9,791 nt of DNA from Clostridia bacterium. Lineage in GTDB: Bacteria; Bacillota; Clostridia; Christensenellales; Aristaeellaceae. The stretch is from positions 1 to 9,791 of the forward strand of contig JAFZRB010000049.1 of the NCBI GenBank assembly GCA_017620115.1. The letters are read 5' to 3'. The position numbers and the translations under genes are program-made. The notes below the pieces were generated by a model. That model did not search any database. It worked only from the letters and a program-made list of their open reading frames with translations, and was not told the DNA's origin. Of the stretch, positions 1 through 7,700 are shown piece after piece; positions within the stretch are counted from its first letter, which is position 1, and each line of letters opens with the position of its first letter.

Positions 1-2522
1 GCTTCCTCGATGTGCGCCTGCTCCGGCCGGATGGCAGGCGCGTCCTCTGTTTCGACGGCCACGCCCCTGGCGATGTCCGGCACAGGCGCGTAGTTGTACA
101 TCATCTCGGCCTCCACCTGGCGGCGCAGCGAGAGCGTCATGGGTGAGGGCCGGTTGCCGGCGCGGCGCGTCACCAGCCGCACGCGCCCGGCGCGGATGTC
201 GCCCAGCAGGCAAATGAGGGCGTCCGCGTCGATATAGCGCTCCATACAGTCGCGCGCGGTCTCCACGAGGATGGGATGCGCGGGATGCGCGGCGGCGCGG
301 GCCAGCGCTTCCGCGCCGCGCATGCGCTGCACCCACAGCGGCACGCGACCGCCGGGGCGACCGCCCATCATCAGCGCGCGATCCATGTTATAGCGGAAGG
401 CGATGGTGAACTGCGCGGTCGAGGGCAGCTCGCGCCAGAGCGCCTCGCGCGCGGCCTGCGGGTCGAGCGACTGCAGCAGGTTCTCAGGCATCGGGGCGCC
501 GGTCACGTGCAGCAGCACGCCGTCGTCATCATACCACACGCGCACGTCGCCGCGGGTACGCTTCGCGGCCTCGGCGCGCAGCAGCACGGCCAGGCCCTGA
601 TTGACGCGCCCGCCGAAGGGACAGTGCAGCATCATCTGGTGCTCGCCGGACTGATCTTCAAAATACTCCTCGACCAGCGTCTGGTCGGTGGCCAGGCAGC
701 CGTTCGCGTCGATCTGGTCGCGCAGGTAACGGGAGAGCGCCGCGGCGCTCTCCCCGTCGCCGGTGAGGCCGCCCAGGTGGCGCGCCAGCCTACCGGCGTG
801 GTGCGCCTCCTCCATGGCGCGCAGCATCTTCCCGAACGCCGCGCCGGTTTCGTAATCGCGGCCCATGCCGTCGCCGCGCCAGAAGGGCGACTGCGCGCCT
901 TCGCCGGAAGCCGCGCGCACGATCACGCGGTCGCGGGTGATCTGCATGATGCGCCAGGCAAACGCGCCCAGGAAGAACTTGTCGCCCAGCCGCGCCTCGA
1001 ACACGAACTCTTCCTCCAGCTCGCCCAGCCGGGTCACGCCATCCTCCAGATACACGGCGTACATGCCGCGATCCGGAATGGTGCCGCCCGAGGCGAGCGC
1101 CAGCATGCGCGTGTAACCGCTGCCGCGCACCGTGCCGTGGATGCGGTCGTATTCGACGCGCGGCGACACGGGCTTATCGTCGTCGTGCTCGTCGTCGCCG
1201 GAGAGCATGCGCAGCACAGCCTCCAGCTGCGCGCGCGTCAGCTCGCGATAAGGCGCGCTCCGCTTCATGAGCGCGAGCGCTTCGTCGACCGTATAGTCGC
1301 CCGCGGCGGCCATGGACACGAGATGCTGCGCGAGGATATCGAGGCACATGACCGGGGGCGTCACGCGCTCGATGAGGCCGCGCTTCATGGCCTCAGCCGT
1401 CATGGCGGCGAGCAGCGTCTCCTGATTCATGCGCGGATAGAAGCGCATGACGCTGGTCGCGCCCGGCCTGTGGCCGGCCCGGCCCAGCCGCTGGACCGCG
1501 GACGCGATGCGCTGCGGGCAGCCCACCTGAATCACCAGATCGATCTCGCCCACGTCGATGCCCAGCTCCATGGAGGACGTGGCGCACAGCACCTTGAGCG
1601 TGCCGGCCTTGAGCGCGCGCTCGGCTTCGAGGCGCTGCTCTTTGGCCATGCTGCCGTGATGCGTGCGCGCGAAGCCTTCGCCGCCCAGCGCGTTGACGCC
1701 GGACGCCACCTTTTCCGTGGTGGCGCGGCCCTCGCAGAATACCAGCGTGGTGCGGCCGCCCTGCGCGGCCTCGTAGATCGCGCCGCAGATCGCGGGCCAG
1801 ACGGACTGGCCCGGCGCAGGATCCGGATCCGCGGCGAGCACGCGCAGGTCTGTCTTCTTGGACACGGCGGGCGCTACGATCTCGGTATCCGGCCCGCCCA
1901 GAAAATCCGCGGCCACCTCGAGCGGCCGGATCGTCGCCGAGAGGCCGATGCGCTGCGCGGGGCGCCGCGAAAGCGCGTCCAGCCGGGCGAGCGAGACGAG
2001 CAGGTGCGTGCCGCGCTTGCCGTTCAGGATGGCGTGCAGCTCGTCCACGATGACGGTTTCCGCGGCGCCGATCATGCGCTGGCCGCGCGCGCTGGTCAGC
2101 AGCAGATACAGCGATTCCGGCGTGGTGATGAGTATATGCGGCGGATGGCGGAGCATCCGCTGCCGCTCAGAAGCGGGCGTGTCGCCGTTGCGCACGGCGA
2201 TGCGCACAGGCGCGCCGATCCCCTCGATGGGCCTCGCGAGGTTTTCACGGATATCGTTGCCCAGCGCCTTGAGCGGCGAAATATAAACGGCGTAGATGCG
2301 CTCCTCCAGCCGTCCCTGCCGCGCCAACCCGTTCAGCCGGTCGATGAGCATAAGGAACGCGGTGAGCGTCTTGCCGGTGCCGGTCGGCGCGCTGATGAGC
2401 ACGTTTTTCCCGCTTGCGATAGCCGGCCAGCCCGCGCGCTGCACGGCTGTCGGCTCGCCCACGGCCTCTGAAAACCAGCGGCAGGTCGTTTCGCCGAAAA
2501 GGGAACGCATTGCGTCGTCCAT
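1..2522 (-). CDS. lhr: Lhr-family DEAD/DEAH-box DNA helicase, C-terminus missing (partial)
   Basis: Lhr proteins are superfamily 2 ATP-dependent 3'-5' DNA translocases and helicases linked to DNA repair; they act in the cytoplasm on the chromosome. Reading down from 2522, I translated 840 codons without a stop. Helicase motifs in order: Q motif around 17-28, motif I APTGTGKT (45-52), PLKAL (83-87), TPES (134-137), Walker B DELH (160-163), SAT (195-197), TLVFCEGR (259-266), ATSSMELGID (314-323) and QRLGRAGHR (344-352, arginine finger motif). After these come Lhr-specific blocks: GGTIPD (479-484), ELEEEFV (501-507), LGAFAWRI (518-525), PFWRGD (546-551), and a DEAD-associated domain with CPFGGRVNQGL near 637. 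The Lhr core is usually about 850-900 residues and full-length Lhr about 1400-1500, so how much is missing is unknown. An acidic insert (GDDEHDDDK, 442-450) is a local oddity. The start is fixed by AGGAGG five bases upstream. Family assignment is secure; the in vivo role is inferred. Confidence 0.95.
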   Translation of the reverse strand, partial: MDDAMRSLFGETTCRWFSEAVGEPTAVQRAGWPAIASGKNVLISAPTGTGKTLTAFLMLIDRLNGLARQGRLEERIYAVYISPLKALGNDIRENLARPIEGIGAPVRIAVRNGDTPASERQRMLRHPPHILITTPESLYLLLTSARGQRMIGAAETVIVDELHAILNGKRGTHLLVSLARLDALSRRPAQRIGLSATIRPLEVAADFLGGPDTEIVAPAVSKKTDLRVLAADPDPAPGQSVWPAICGAIYEAAQGGRTTLVFCEGRATTEKVASGVNALGGEGFARTHHGSMAKEQRLEAERALKAGTLKVLCATSSMELGIDVGEIDLVIQVGCPQRIASAVQRLGRAGHRPGATSVMRFYPRMNQETLLAAMTAEAMKRGLIERVTPPVMCLDILAQHLVSMAAAGDYTVDEALALMKRSAPYRELTRAQLEAVLRMLSGDDEHDDDKPVSPRVEYDRIHGTVRGSGYTRMLALASGGTIPDRGMYAVYLEDGVTRLGELEEEFVFEARLGDKFFLGAFAWRIMQITRDRVIVRAASGEGAQSPFWRGDGMGRDYETGAAFGKMLRAMEEAHHAGRLARHLGGLTGDGESAAALSRYLRDQIDANGCLATDQTLVEEYFEDQSGEHQMMLHCPFGGRVNQGLAVLLRAEAAKRTRGDVRVWYDDDGVLLHVTGAPMPENLLQSLDPQAAREALWRELPSTAQFTIAFRYNMDRALMMGGRPGGRVPLWVQRMRGAEALARAAAHPAHPILVETARDCMERYIDADALICLLGDIRAGRVRLVTRRAGNRPSPMTLSLRRQVEAEMMYNYAPVPDIARGVAVETEDAPAIRPEQAHIEE

Positions 2523-2527
2523 GAGAG

Positions 2528-2533
2528 CCTCCT
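2528..2533 (-). promoter_or_regulatory. Ribosome binding site of the Lhr-like gene
   Basis: A perfect AGGAGG on the minus strand, five bases upstream of the ATG at 2522-2520. It selects this ATG over a second in-frame ATG four codons downstream. Confidence 0.85.
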
Positions 2534-2552
2534 GTGAACAGGTGTTTTTTAC

Positions 2553-2581
2553 AGTAAACCATGAAACGCGGGCGTTGTCAA
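2553..2581 (-). promoter_or_regulatory. Predicted sigma-A promoter of the Lhr-like gene
   Basis: On the minus strand, a perfect -35 box TTGACA (2581-2576) is followed after 17 bases by TTTACT (2558-2553), a 4-of-6 match to the -10 consensus. The predicted leader is short, about 20-25 bases, and carries the AGGAGG site. It is divergent from, and 30 bases away from, the promoter of the next gene, so the two may compete or share regulation. The prediction is by motif only. Confidence 0.55.
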
Positions 2582-2600
2582 TGGGCGGAACGATGAATTG

Positions 2601-2631
2601 CGCCGGGCGGCTTGACATCCGCCGTCCGGCG
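2601..2631. repeat. Imperfect inverted repeat overlapping the rightward promoter
   Basis: The left arm CGCCGGGCGG (2601-2610) pairs with a right arm at 2619-2631, CCGCC-GTC-CGGCG, which matches perfectly apart from a three-base insertion. The eight-base loop contains the -35 hexamer TTGACA. This position suits an operator for a repressor of the hydrolase-like gene. In such GC-rich DNA the arms could also arise by chance, and no regulator gene is nearby in the window. Confidence 0.35.
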
Positions 2632-2640
2632 CGCTACAAT
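2612..2640 (+). promoter_or_regulatory. Predicted sigma-A promoter of the hydrolase-like gene
   Basis: TTGACA (2612-2617), a 17-base spacer, then TACAAT (2635-2640), which differs from TATAAT at one position. This is close to an ideal vegetative promoter and stands out in GC-rich surroundings. Transcription would begin near 2647, giving a leader of about 37 bases before the ATG at 2684. Confidence 0.8.
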
Positions 2641-2672
2641 CAGGGTAGAACGCAATGATTATTTAACGGAAC

Positions 2673-2678
2673 GGGGTG
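2673..2678 (+). promoter_or_regulatory. Ribosome binding site of the hydrolase-like gene
   Basis: GGGGTG, five bases before the ATG at 2684, is a partial match to the GGAGGTG anti-anti-Shine-Dalgarno core. It supports this start. The only longer alternative begins at a TTG at 2612, which is the promoter's own -35 box and so cannot be in the transcript. Confidence 0.6.
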
Positions 2679-2683
2679 CTGAT

Positions 2684-4591
2684 ATGTATCGAATTGCCAT
2701 ACCTGTGACGAACTGGTATAACAACAGGGAAATGGACTGCGAAGCGACGCTCGCGGAGCTGCGGCGCGCCGGCGCGACGCGCGTGTGGCTGTGCACGGCG
2801 CGGGGCATTGAGCGCGAGGAGCGACTGTGCGAGGAGCTGCGGCTGCTCAGGGAACACCGGCTGTTTTTCGAGGCGAACGGGATCGAAGCGGGCGTTTGGC
2901 TCAGCTCGCTCGGCCACGGCGGCACGCTGGTGTACGACGACGCGCGGGCGCTGGAGCGCGCGTCGCGCTATGTGAAGATCGTGGGGCTGGATGGCAGCGC
3001 GTGCGGCGACAGCTTCTGCCCTTCCTGCGAGCCGTTCGCGACGGACTACAGCGAGTGGATCGGCCGCATCGCGGAGACCGGCGCGCGCCTCATCATGCTG
3101 GACGACGACTTTCGCCTGTCGGCGCGGCCGTGCGGGCCGGGCTGCTGCTGCGAGAAGCACCTGGCCGAATACCGCGCGCGCGTGGGCGAGCCGGTGGCGC
3201 GGGAGAATATGGAAAAACTCATCTTCAGCGGCGGGCAAAACAAATACCGCGACGCCTGGCTGGACATGGGCCGTGACGCGCTGCTCGGCCTGGCGAAGCG
3301 GATCCGCGCGCGCGTGGACGCGGTCGATCCCACGATCCGCGTGGGCGTGTGCGCGGTGATGAGCACCTGGGACACCGACGGCCTGAACGCCATCGAGCTC
3401 ACGAAGGCGCTGGCGGGCGGCGCGAAGCCTTTCCTGCGCACCATCGGCGCGCCGTACTGGCAGGCGCAGAACGCGCTGGCCAACAAGCTGGCCCGCGTGA
3501 TCGAGCTGGCGCGCATCCAGCGCTTCTGGTGCGAGGATTCGGGCGTCGAGCTGTTCACCGAGGGCGACGTTTATCCCCGGCCGCGTTACTGCACCCCGGC
3601 CAGTTTTCTGGAGATGTACGACATGGCGCTGCGCGCGGACGGCGGGCTGGACGGCATCCTCAAATACATGCTGGACTACACCGCCTCGCCCCGTTACGAG
3701 CGCGGCTACATCGACCGCATGGTGAAGAACGCGCCGGCCTACGCCTGGATCGAGGAGCACCTGGCCTCCGGCACGGCTGAAGGCGCGGACGTGGTCTGCC
3801 GCCCCGACAAGCTGCGGGCCGCGCAGCTGCCGGAGGGCATGACCGCGCGCGAGGCGGAGAGCGCCTATTTCTTCCCGGCGGCGCAGCGGCTGCTGTGCGA
3901 CAGCGGCGTGCCCATGGCCTACGGCGCGCGCAGCGTGCATGTGATCTGCGGCGAGAACGGGCGCACGGTTCCGCTCGACTGGCTGGACGACGGCGCGGTG
4001 CTGGACATGACGGCGGCCCGGCTGCTGATGGAGCGCGGCGTGGACGTAGGCCTGCGCGAAATCGGGCCGTTCGAGCGCGCGCAGGGCGCGGAATACTACC
4101 CGGCCGACGACGAATACGTGCTGTGCGGCACGGTCGACCGGCTCTACAGCGTCGCGCTGAAGGAAGGCGCGGCGGCGCTGTCCGCGCTGGGCGAAAAATG
4201 CACCTGCTACCGCTATGAAAACGCGGCGGGCCAGCGCTTCGTGGTGTATCCCTTCGACATGGACGCGGTGTCGCACGGGCTGGGGCTCACGCGCTCCTAC
4301 TGCCGCCAGCGCCAGCTGACCGCCGGGCTGGAGTGGGCCGGGCGCAAGCGGCTGCCGGCGGTGTGCCTGGGGCATCCGGACAGCTACCTGATGGCCAAGC
4401 GCACGCCGGACGGTTTGGGCGTGGGCCTGTGGAACCTCTCGGCCGATTACATGACGAACGCGCAGCTCCGGCTGGACCGCGTCTACAAGGAAGCCTCGTT
4501 CTTCGGGTGCGACGGCGCGCTGGAGGGGAGCCGCGTCACGGTGAAGGGCGACATACCGCCGTACGCCTTCGTGGGCGTCGCGCTGAAATAG
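2684..4591 (+). CDS. Putative TIM-barrel glycoside hydrolase-like protein (beta-galactosidase/GH42-like architecture)
   Basis: This is a complete 635-residue protein with no signal peptide or membrane segment, so probably cytoplasmic. Residues 1-370 read like an alpha/beta barrel. Strands end in acidic or aromatic motifs: VWLCTARG (34-41), MLDDDFRL (138-145) and ELFTEGDVYPRPRY (289-302). E293 and the D140-D142 cluster are the best candidates for catalytic or sugar-contacting residues. Residues of about 390-530 contain LDDGAVLDMTAARLLMERG (433-451), like the Rossmann-type trimerisation domain that follows the barrel in GH42 beta-galactosidases. Residues 540-635 look like a small beta-sandwich, ending in a strand at PPYAFVGVAL. 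A Cys/His cluster (C107, C112, C115, C150, C154-C156, H159) flanks the DDD motif and could bind a metal, as the four-Cys zinc site does in some GH42 enzymes, although the spacing differs. It has its own promoter and terminator and no transporter or sugar gene beside it, so the substrate cannot be inferred. Codon use matches the GC-rich background. Glycosidase activity is inferred from architecture only. Confidence 0.72.
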   Translation: MYRIAIPVTNWYNNREMDCEATLAELRRAGATRVWLCTARGIEREERLCEELRLLREHRLFFEANGIEAGVWLSSLGHGGTLVYDDARALERASRYVKIVGLDGSACGDSFCPSCEPFATDYSEWIGRIAETGARLIMLDDDFRLSARPCGPGCCCEKHLAEYRARVGEPVARENMEKLIFSGGQNKYRDAWLDMGRDALLGLAKRIRARVDAVDPTIRVGVCAVMSTWDTDGLNAIELTKALAGGAKPFLRTIGAPYWQAQNALANKLARVIELARIQRFWCEDSGVELFTEGDVYPRPRYCTPASFLEMYDMALRADGGLDGILKYMLDYTASPRYERGYIDRMVKNAPAYAWIEEHLASGTAEGADVVCRPDKLRAAQLPEGMTAREAESAYFFPAAQRLLCDSGVPMAYGARSVHVICGENGRTVPLDWLDDGAVLDMTAARLLMERGVDVGLREIGPFERAQGAEYYPADDEYVLCGTVDRLYSVALKEGAAALSALGEKCTCYRYENAAGQRFVVYPFDMDAVSHGLGLTRSYCRQRQLTAGLEWAGRKRLPAVCLGHPDSYLMAKRTPDGLGVGLWNLSADYMTNAQLRLDRVYKEASFFGCDGALEGSRVTVKGDIPPYAFVGVALK

Positions 4592-4615
4592 AAACGCGGC
4601 CGCGCCAATAAACCA

Positions 4616-4662
4616 AACCCCACGCCGTTCGCTTCCCCGGAAGGAAGCGCGGGCATGGGGTT
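4616..4662. terminator. Two-part hairpin, likely bidirectional terminator between convergent genes
   Basis: AACCCCA (4616-4622) pairs with TGGGGTT (4656-4662), and CGCTTCC (4630-4636) pairs with GGAAGCG (4643-4649). The middle has partial CGCC/GGGC pairing and the loop is short. It lies between the stop codons at 4591 and 4688. On the minus strand it is followed by TGGTTTATT and on the plus strand by ATTGTTAT; both are only moderately T-rich. The 3' arm is nearly repeated: ATGGGGTT occurs at 4655-4662 and again at 4669-4676, so the 5' arm could pair with either copy. Confidence 0.7.
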
Positions 4663-4685
4663 ATTGTTATGGGGTTGCCGCTTCG

Positions 4686-4784
4686 TCAGGCCCGGCGCTT
4701 CCTGCGCACGAGCAGCAGGAGCACGCCGCAGGCGAGCATGAGGGCGTAGGGGGCGAAGGCGAAGCTGACGCCGGTGGGAGAGAT
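4686..4784 (-). other. Cell-wall sorting signal: ISPTG, membrane helix, Arg/Lys tail
   Basis: The C-terminal tripartite signal has ISPTG (codons 4784-4770), a hydrophobic stretch AFAPYALMLACGVLLLLV and the basic tail RRKRRA before TGA. The layout is that of sortase substrates. The pentapeptide departs from LPXTG: Ser replaces Pro at position 2 and Pro sits at position 3, giving a xxPTG motif. Sortase would be expected to cleave between T and G. The sortase itself is not in this window. Confidence 0.8.
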
Positions 4785-7700
4785 CGTATCGAGGAAGTTG
4801 GTGACGGTGATGGTATCGTTTGCGTTTATGCTGATAGTCTTAGTAGCCGTTTCTACCGGATTACCTGTCTCGCTCGCTAGTTTGAATTTCACCGTATACG
4901 GGGTATAGTCTGTTTCTGTAACGGTGATATTCGTCCCCGCAGGCAGACCCTTGATGACAATGTTCTCTCCGTCTTTCAGCGAGAATCCTGCCTCCACTGT
5001 AGCCGAGTCTATCTTCCACTCGCCTTCAGCCGTCGTCGTCCAATTGCCTTCCTCTGTCGTTCCGCTCGCTACCGTCTTCGTGTATGTGCCAGTGTACGTT
5101 CCGGCAACGGCTTCCGCTACGCTCAAAGTGAAGCTAAAGTCCTTTGTCGTGTCTCCCATCGGACCATCAACAATTTTTTCAACAGTGAGGTCAACCAGGG
5201 TTCTCTTCCAGACGGCGTAAAGGTCGTCATAGGGTGACTTTTCATCGGCTGCCACTTGAGTGACTCTCTTCTGTGTAGGCGTCCCATTGATATCAATCAT
5301 GGCATAATAGATATCTTTATTCTCTGAGTCTTTACCGCCATAGGTCAGGAACAAGTCACTTTCTGTCAGATTAGGTCTCTCTTCTTCTCCATCAAGTAAT
5401 ACCGCTCCCACATTCGGATCATCCGTACTGCCTGATACGTCAGGTGTTACTTTTGCCCAGCCCAGGAATTCATAGCCAGCTCTGGGTTCCGGCGTAGGAA
5501 TATCTACTGCCTCGTTGATCTTGATGTTTATATTCCTTTGAATAGACTTGTTTTCTCCATAGTTGGGGAACCAGTAGATATGGGTGGGAGCTTCTTCACC
5601 CATGACCTTGTATTTGGCGCGAAGCCGCACGGTGTACTTATATTTGGGATCCTGCTCTGTACTGCCATCCAGCTCCTCTATCTTTGCGTTTTCTTTACGC
5701 ACTGTAAATCTACTGCCAGGGTACACAACGATGCCTGTATCAACATACTCTCCATCATCTTCATCCCATGTTTGCACGACCCAGCACTGGAATTCCTGAG
5801 GCTCTTCTGTACTTTCTGGAGGCGGAGGCGGCGCTGTACAGCCATCCATGGCCACTGCCTCAGCCGTGTCCTTATAAAGAGTCTCGTCGGTGGGCACATT
5901 TTCTGCGCCCTCACCGCCATAATACTCCACGTTAATGCCCTTCGCGCCTTTCAGCTTGCCAACCCACTTTGCATACAGATCCAGCTTCTTCGTTATCCAC
6001 CAACGATTGTTATGCTGCTCGTCGTCCTTATTATATGTTGCGCCTGTGCCCCATTTGTCCATATCGTCGGTGTAATCTGTCGCTTTGTCATAATCCGACA
6101 TACGGTTTTCCAAATCGGCGTTCAGGATATGTATATCCTTATTAAATAGGCTGTTGGGCTTGAAGTCTGGTGTGGTATACCATGCCACGAATTCATATTC
6201 GTCACGCAGTCCTGTCGGCGCGCTGATTTTCCCGCCATAGGAAATTCGGAAATTCATTTCCTGGCTTTCGGAGCCCCAGTCCAAAGATTCATCTTTAGGA
6301 TCATCACCATTTTCGTCTGTTGTTCCTGCATTCGGATGCAGGAACACTCGGTACTGAATCTGCCGCCATTTTGCGTACACTATAACGCCACCTACCGGCA
6401 TAGTGACATCAAAATCAGCTTCTACTGTACATGCCGCATCAGCATACCATCCTTCAAAGACATATCCTTCTTCACCCTGCGGAAGATTTGGCGTGTAGCT
6501 TGCACCGTCTGAAATACTCTCGCCAAAAGCATAATCATCGCTCGTATGAAGGACATTTGCATCTTTGGTTTGTATCGTATTGCCATTGCCATCGACGTAT
6601 TTACCATCCATGTAGCTTATTTTTTCTATTTGACGATTGTAGTAATAATTCAGTTCGGTTCTTCCATTAGTATACCCATCATAATAGGCTTTACCGTTGG
6701 TTCCTAATACTGTATCAAAGCCTTGACTCGAATAACTCGGTGCGTTTTGTTGTCCTGCATCAGTATTACTATAGCGGGAAGCAATATCACGAACGTGATA
6801 ATAGGTTTTTGTTACACCTCCAACAGTAATAGTTCTAGTAGTCCCGGCAGGATAGTCCACACCTTCGATAGTTTCGTAATAGATATGATAGGTCCAGTCA
6901 TTTGCGCTAGACGGGAAACGGACAACAACATAGTTCCCGTTAGCATCTTCTGTGTGGCCAAGTATGTCATCGTCCAAGACCGTGATAATACCTTTGATTG
7001 TACCCGAACCCGTGTTTGTGGGATTTGGTTTCAGCCCCGCCCCGACCATCATGACGTAGCTGACCGCATCTCGGCCGTTGGCCCCATTGATCCTATCATA
7101 TGTCAGCCATTTGGTGCTGATATCTTGACCATAATAAGCCTCCATTACATAGTAGTAATAAGTCCTCCCATTAACTGTTTCTGTTTCAAGCGTCGCACCT
7201 GTCACTGACGGATGCTCCGTTTGATTCAGATGCCAAGAGACAAGACCATTACTACCATCACCGCCAAAACCATTGGGATTTGTAGGAATATAATATGGAT
7301 CGTCACCATTACCGGAGTTGTTTGCATAGTCATATCTGTTATCTTGTGATCCAGTACGATACAAATAAAACTTAAAATTATATGTAATCCGATCGAAATA
7401 CAGTTCAAGTACGGCAGTTCCTTCTGGCACTACTGTGACTGTTTTGTTCCTACAGTCATCTCTAATGCAAAAACCTTTGTAATGGCCATTATCTGCCCCT
7501 GCTCCGGTTACATAGTCTTCGGCTCCGTTATCAACAACAGTATAAGGAATACTATAATCAACACGACCGGTCCCGTTATAGGTCGCCTTCAGGTCATAAC
7601 CTGATTTATCTGCCTTCTGAAGATAGAATACGACCGTATAAGGCGCTGTTTCGTTTTTAATCCATTTTGCGTATATCGTTGTTTTAGCGGACAGCTCCTC

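Noticed and set aside
276..2471. A 731-codon open frame on the plus strand opposite the helicase
   Set aside because: It is antisense to a gene with every helicase motif intact. Its translation is His/Arg/Ala-rich low-complexity sequence, typical of the complement of GC-rich coding DNA, and it has no convincing ribosome site.
2245..2562. A 105-codon minus-strand frame starting upstream of the helicase ATG
   Set aside because: It runs through the helicase start in another frame and yields Arg-rich sequence. The AGGAGG spacing fits the helicase ATG.
2612..2683. A longer start for the hydrolase-like gene at the TTG at 2612
   Set aside because: That TTG is part of the -35 hexamer TTGACA, upstream of the transcription start, and there is no ribosome site before it. 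The ATG at 2684 has one.
2663..4375. A 570-codon open frame on the minus strand opposite the hydrolase-like gene
   Set aside because: It has the same Arg/Ala/His-rich shadow composition, overlaps the other gene's promoter and leader, and has no family resemblance. The plus-strand gene has a promoter, ribosome site and coherent motifs.
4595..4604. Perfect palindrome CGCGGCCGCG just after the hydrolase-like stop codon
   Set aside because: At this GC content a ten-base palindrome of this kind is expected by chance. The larger hairpin at 4616-4662 explains termination better.
5538..6149. A 203-codon plus-strand frame, and a similar one at 6723-7208, within the adhesin
   Set aside because: Both are Cys/Ile/His-rich antisense readings of repeat units in the adhesin gene, which continues uninterrupted on the other strand through both regions.
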